Notes under the pieces: generated by a model | Databases searched by the model: none | What the model saw: only the letters and a program-made list of their open reading frames with translations | Told to the model about the DNA's origin: nothing | Part shown: positions 4,989 to 7,858 of the stretch, piece after piece | Numbering within the stretch: position 1 is the first letter of the stretch | How the letters are laid out: each line of letters begins with the position of its first letter | Position numbers and translations under genes: made by a program | Assembly (NCBI GenBank): GCA_035289385.1 | Contig: DATDXI010000025.1 | Coordinates: 1 to 7,858, forward strand | DNA length: 7,858 nucleotides | Reading direction: 5' to 3' | DNA from: JACOZM01 sp035289385 | Lineage (GTDB): Archaea > Nanobdellota > Nanobdellia > Woesearchaeales > GW2011-AR9

Positions 4989-7547
4989 ATGTCCCAATCG
5001 ATCCTTGATGTTCCTGATGAACATCTTACTCCTGGAATGAAGCAGTATAAAGAGATCAAAGAATCTCATCCAGACTGTTTGGTGATGCTGCGCATGGGTG
5101 ATTTCTATGAGATGTTCTATCAAGATGCGGTGACTGCCAGCAAAGCGTTAGAGATTACCCTCACTGCTCGAGGCCAGGGAGAAAAACGGGCTCCATTAGC
5201 TGGAATCCCTTTTCATGCCTTAGATACTTATCTAGGAAGATTAGTGAAGCAAGGTTTGAAGGTAGCTATTGTCGAGCAATTGGAAGATCCTAAATTAGCA
5301 AAAGGCTTAGTCAAGCGTGGTTTAGCAAGAATCGTCTCCCCGGGAACGGTGATAGAATCTTCATTGTTGAATGAAAAGGAAAATAATTATGTGATGGCAT
5401 TGACTTCTTCATCATCTTCTTCATCGACTTCAGCAGGCGATCTATTTTCTACGGCCTTCTGCGATATTTCTACGGGAGAATTTTTTGCCATGCAGCTGGA
5501 AGGAGAACATTCACTTCTGACAGAATTAGCACGATGCAATCCTGCTGAATGCATCATCCCTGATAGTTTACGGGTAAATGGTGAATTGATCTCTATCATC
5601 AAAAACAAAGGATGTTTTGTCAATCCGGTAGATGATCATTTCTTTAAGATAAGCACGGCTAAAGAAGCTCTGCTTCAGCATTTCAAAGGTAATCAGTTCA
5701 AAGGTAATGAGTCTCAGGGTAATAATTTCAAAGGCAATATGGAGTTCCATATGTCTGACAGCCATCTCATCGCTTCGGGAGCATTGATGAGGTATCTGCA
5801 GGAAACACAGAAGAATGATCTTCAGCATATCAGAAAGATAGTGCTAAAATCTAGGGATGTTATGGCACTTGATTCGGCCACGCTAAGAAACCTCGAATTG
5901 CTGAAAAATATTCATGACGGATCTGCAAGGGGCAGCTTGATTTCTGTTCTTGACCGTACGGCAACACCATTAGGGGCGAGATTGTTAAGAAGGGGGATGA
6001 AAGAGCCTTTAGTTGATAAGGACAAAATTAATCAGCGCTTAGATGCATTAGAATCATTCAATAAGCAGGTTATCCTTAGAGAGGAGGTCATCAGCCTGTT
6101 GCAGAATGTAGGAGATTTAGAGAGGCTTATCGGAAGAATAAATTATGGCACAGCTACACCTAGAGATCTGATCGCTCTGCAGCAGTCCTTGCAGCAGATT
6201 CCATCGATAACAGCACATATAATAGAAATAAATCGCTTAGCAGGAGATAATGTAGGACTCCTGAGGAAGATTATTGAGTGGAAAGATCTTCAGGATGTTG
6301 CTAGACTGATCGGGCAGGCAATTATTTCTGATCCTCCGTTAAGTATTAGGGAAGGTGGCATAATTGCAACGGGATATCACCAGGAACTTGATCAACTACG
6401 CGATATTAAAAAGAATAGCAGGAAATTTCTTCAGGAATTAGAGCAGAAGGAGAAAGAAAAGACAGGCATACCTACATTAAAGCTAGGCTTTACTAGAGTA
6501 TTTGGCTATTTCATTGAAGTTACCAAGAAAAATATTCCCTCTGTCCCGGCTCATTATATTCGAAAGCAGACAACAGCAAACTCGGAGCGGTACATCACGG
6601 AAGAATTGAAAGTAGAAGAAGAAAAAATTCTTGGAGCTGAGGAGAAAATCAATAACCTTGAGTATCTGCTATTTCAGGATATTATCCGGCAAATTGCCCA
6701 GCGGACAGCTGATGTTCAGGATACTGCTCAGAGAATTGCTACCTTAGATGTTTTGACAAGCCTAGCAAAAGTTTCCATGGAGAATAATTATACAAAGCCA
6801 GCATTTGTTGATGAGGATATGTTGCATATCAAAAATGGCCGCCATCCGGTCATTGAAACGATCGAACAGCAATTTATTGCTAACGACGTTATTCTTAACC
6901 CAGGAGAAATGATGATCATCTCCGGATCAAATATGTCGGGAAAATCTACGGTCATGAGGCAGACGGCATTGATTGTCTTGATGGCGCAGATGGGCTGTTT
7001 TGTTCCCGCAGAAGAAGCTGTTCTAGGTATCGTCGACAGGATATTTACCAGAGTAGGAGCATCAGATAACCTCTCTTCGGGGCAATCAACGTTTATGGTA
7101 GAGATGCAGGAAACTGCTTCTATCCTTCATCATGCCACAGACAAAAGCCTGATCATTCTTGATGAGATCGGTCGAGGAACGAGCACGTTTGATGGGGTAT
7201 CCATAGCTTGGAGCGTAGCAGAGCATATCTCTAAAGCTATTCAGGCAAAAACATTATTTGCAACTCATTACCATGTTCTCCATAAATTAGCAGAGAATTT
7301 GCCAAAAGTTCATAATTACAGCATGGCAGTCAAGGAAGTTCACCAAGATATCGTCATGCTGCATAAATTAGTCCAGGGGTCTACCGACCAAAGCCATGGT
7401 ATTCACGTAGCTAAACTTGCTGGAATTCCGGAGAATGTTATCTTTCGCGCTAAGGAGATCCAAGCAGCTTTAGAGAAAGAAGATGCTATGGTCCGGAAAA
7501 TAAAAGCTAGCAGAGCGGAAGAACAGAGGAGTTTGGCAGGGTTTTAG
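4989..7547 (+). CDS. mutS: DNA mismatch repair ATPase MutS (MutS1 type)
   Basis: Dimeric clamp that recognises base mismatches and short loops and, on ATP binding, recruits MutL. The 852-residue product has the full MutS1 plan. The mismatch-reading domain carries the F-x-E motif (F39-Y40-E41 in MGDFYEMF) and APLAGIPFHALDTYL. Then come a connector (about 130-290), lever/core with a clamp around FGYFIEVTK (505-513), and the ATPase domain. Walker A is GSNMSGKST (646-654), the signature SSGQSTFMVEM is at 696-706, and Walker B is LIILDE (721-726) with GRGTSTFDG. The dimerising end contains HGIHVAKLAGIP. Oddities are a seven-serine run (140-146), a fourfold pentapeptide repeat (232-251) and a C-terminal QRSLAGF where bacterial proteins have a longer tail. 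MutS1 is patchy in archaea and usually attributed to transfer from bacteria. No mutL is visible in this window. Confidence 0.96.
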   Translation: MSQSILDVPDEHLTPGMKQYKEIKESHPDCLVMLRMGDFYEMFYQDAVTASKALEITLTARGQGEKRAPLAGIPFHALDTYLGRLVKQGLKVAIVEQLEDPKLAKGLVKRGLARIVSPGTVIESSLLNEKENNYVMALTSSSSSSSTSAGDLFSTAFCDISTGEFFAMQLEGEHSLLTELARCNPAECIIPDSLRVNGELISIIKNKGCFVNPVDDHFFKISTAKEALLQHFKGNQFKGNESQGNNFKGNMEFHMSDSHLIASGALMRYLQETQKNDLQHIRKIVLKSRDVMALDSATLRNLELLKNIHDGSARGSLISVLDRTATPLGARLLRRGMKEPLVDKDKINQRLDALESFNKQVILREEVISLLQNVGDLERLIGRINYGTATPRDLIALQQSLQQIPSITAHIIEINRLAGDNVGLLRKIIEWKDLQDVARLIGQAIISDPPLSIREGGIIATGYHQELDQLRDIKKNSRKFLQELEQKEKEKTGIPTLKLGFTRVFGYFIEVTKKNIPSVPAHYIRKQTTANSERYITEELKVEEEKILGAEEKINNLEYLLFQDIIRQIAQRTADVQDTAQRIATLDVLTSLAKVSMENNYTKPAFVDEDMLHIKNGRHPVIETIEQQFIANDVILNPGEMMIISGSNMSGKSTVMRQTALIVLMAQMGCFVPAEEAVLGIVDRIFTRVGASDNLSSGQSTFMVEMQETASILHHATDKSLIILDEIGRGTSTFDGVSIAWSVAEHISKAIQAKTLFATHYHVLHKLAENLPKVHNYSMAVKEVHQDIVMLHKLVQGSTDQSHGIHVAKLAGIPENVIFRAKEIQAALEKEDAMVRKIKASRAEEQRSLAGF
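5406..5426 (+). repeat. Seven-codon serine run in mutS
   Basis: TCT/TCA/TCG codons in series encode S140-S146, flanked by T139 and T147-S148. It lies at the junction where the connector domain of MutS begins, in a loop that tolerates insertions. The mixture of three serine codons means it is not a pure triplet repeat. Confidence 0.8.
5682..5741 (+). repeat. Four tandem 15 bp units inside mutS (FKGNx pentapeptide)
   Basis: Units start at 5682, 5697, 5712 and 5727. Three begin TTCAAAGGTAAT or TTCAAAGGCAAT and the third is the diverged TCTCAGGGTAAT. They encode FKGNQ, FKGNE, SQGNN and FKGNM (residues 232-251). The unit is a multiple of three, so gain or loss of copies keeps the frame. The tract occupies the connector-domain spot where MutS proteins normally have a short VQSL-type loop before the GALLRYLQETQK-like helix. 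Confidence 0.9.
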
Positions 7548-7574
7548 AGGATATCCCGTCGAATTCTTATCAGA

Positions 7575-7590
7575 TTACTTTTCTTGTCCT
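7575..7590 (+). terminator. Weak pyrimidine-rich terminator candidate after mutS
   Basis: TTACTTTTCTTGTCCT lies about 28 bases past the mutS stop, between mutS and the convergent membrane-protein gene. It is T-rich but interrupted and no hairpin is evident. The position is right for ending mutS transcription. The sequence alone is weak evidence. Confidence 0.25.
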
Positions 7591-7598
7591 ATTCCCAT

Positions 7599-7838
7599 CT
7601 ATCTCTTTTTCTTAGAAGAGCCTTTTTGTATTTTCTCTCCTTGCTGTTCCTTCAGCTTCTTCACGTTGAAGTAAATCATGATACCCAACAAGACTAAGGC
7701 TAAGGCATTAAGCCAATACGCCACAAACCATCCTTCAAAGGTAACTTCCCATTGAAAAAGTAAGCGTAACGCATGGACTACTCCAATCAGAGAAAACAAG
7801 CTGACATTCAGCCAAAGAACCGTACGCAATGAACACAT
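7599..7838 (-). CDS. Small two-helix membrane protein of unknown function
   Basis: The 79-residue product has two hydrophobic stretches likely to span the membrane, about residues 6-28 (TVLWLNVSLFSLIGVVHALR) and 37-59 (WFVAYWLNALALVLLGIMIY). They are joined by a short loop WEVTFEG, and a cytosolic Lys-rich tail ends SSKKKR. The positive-inside rule puts both ends in the cytoplasm. The pattern FSLxxxxHxLRLxxxWEVxxxGW recalls small uncharacterised membrane proteins of DPANN archaea and candidate-phylum bacteria; this is from memory and gives no function. I set the start at the ATG 7838 because GAGGTGAT stands just before it. A GTG at 7847 lies inside that site and would add MID. It is convergent with mutS; its promoter lies beyond the window edge. 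Confidence 0.8.
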   Translation of the reverse strand: MCSLRTVLWLNVSLFSLIGVVHALRLLFQWEVTFEGWFVAYWLNALALVLLGIMIYFNVKKLKEQQGEKIQKGSSKKKR

Positions 7839-7842
7839 ATCA

Positions 7843-7850
7843 ATCACCTC
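7843..7850 (-). promoter_or_regulatory. Shine-Dalgarno site of the small membrane protein gene
   Basis: GAGGTGAT on the minus strand is an exact eight-base match to the archaeal 16S 3'-end complement GGAGGTGATC, ending four bases before the ATG at 7838. It decides the start in favour of that ATG over the GTG embedded in the site. Confidence 0.7.
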
Positions 7851-7858
7851 TTTTATTG

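Noticed and set aside
5682..5741. CRISPR-like array
   Set aside because: Units are directly adjacent with no spacers and lie in frame within mutS.
5387..5828. Two minus-strand open frames opposite the N-terminal part of mutS
   Set aside because: They mirror the serine run and repeat tract of mutS and fall inside a clearly coding region on the other strand.
7839..7847. GTG start for the minus-strand membrane protein
   Set aside because: The GTG is part of the Shine-Dalgarno sequence GAGGTGAT, which points to the ATG at 7838.

Overview
The window looks like archaeal chromosome, most probably from a DPANN-type lineage (Woesearchaeota/Pacearchaeota-like). The domain call is firm. It rests on the gene order S13-S4-S11-Rpo3-L18e-L13-S9-Rpo10, on L18e and the Rpo3/Rpo10 polymerase subunits (absent from bacteria), and on TTTAWA-type TATA boxes upstream of the transcription units. 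The DPANN placement is only an impression from protein style, such as tailed and extended ribosomal proteins and small orphan genes.

Layout. Positions 1-234 are noncoding and hold a good BRE/TATA promoter (about 127-144) and a leader with a small hairpin. Positions 235-4057 are one tightly packed plus-strand operon: rps13, rps4, rps11, rpoD, rpl18e, rpl13, rps9, rpoN. Junctions are 4-base ATGA overlaps or gaps of 1 to 12 bases, which implies translational coupling. The operon supplies small- and large-subunit ribosomal proteins plus two RNA polymerase assembly subunits, so it ties ribosome and polymerase production together. It stops after rpoN at a U-tract with a repeated motif (about 4071-4112). 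The rpoK, rps2 and enolase genes that often follow in archaea are not there.

From 4134 to 7547 there are two separately promoted plus-strand genes. The first encodes a 229-residue protein I do not recognise. Its C-terminal half carries faint features of a GNAT-like acyltransferase. The second is a full-length MutS1 mismatch-repair ATPase with all catalytic motifs, no MutL beside it, an in-frame 4 x 15 bp minisatellite in its connector domain, and a C-terminal QxxLxxF peptide that resembles a PCNA/sliding-clamp binding motif. Both genes have a TTTAAA box about 25-30 bases before the ATG and no Shine-Dalgarno sequence, so they are probably leaderless. The 131-base gap between them holds a perfect 14 bp tandem repeat and a possible 31-codon small ORF behind an AAGGAG sequence.

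The right end (7599-7838, minus strand) encodes a small two-helix membrane protein with a strong archaeal Shine-Dalgarno sequence, convergent with mutS. No tRNA, rRNA, CRISPR array or transposon was seen. The clearest points for follow-up are the MutS repeat tract and clamp-like tail, the unassigned 229-residue protein, and the mixed bacterial/archaeal C-terminus of S11.
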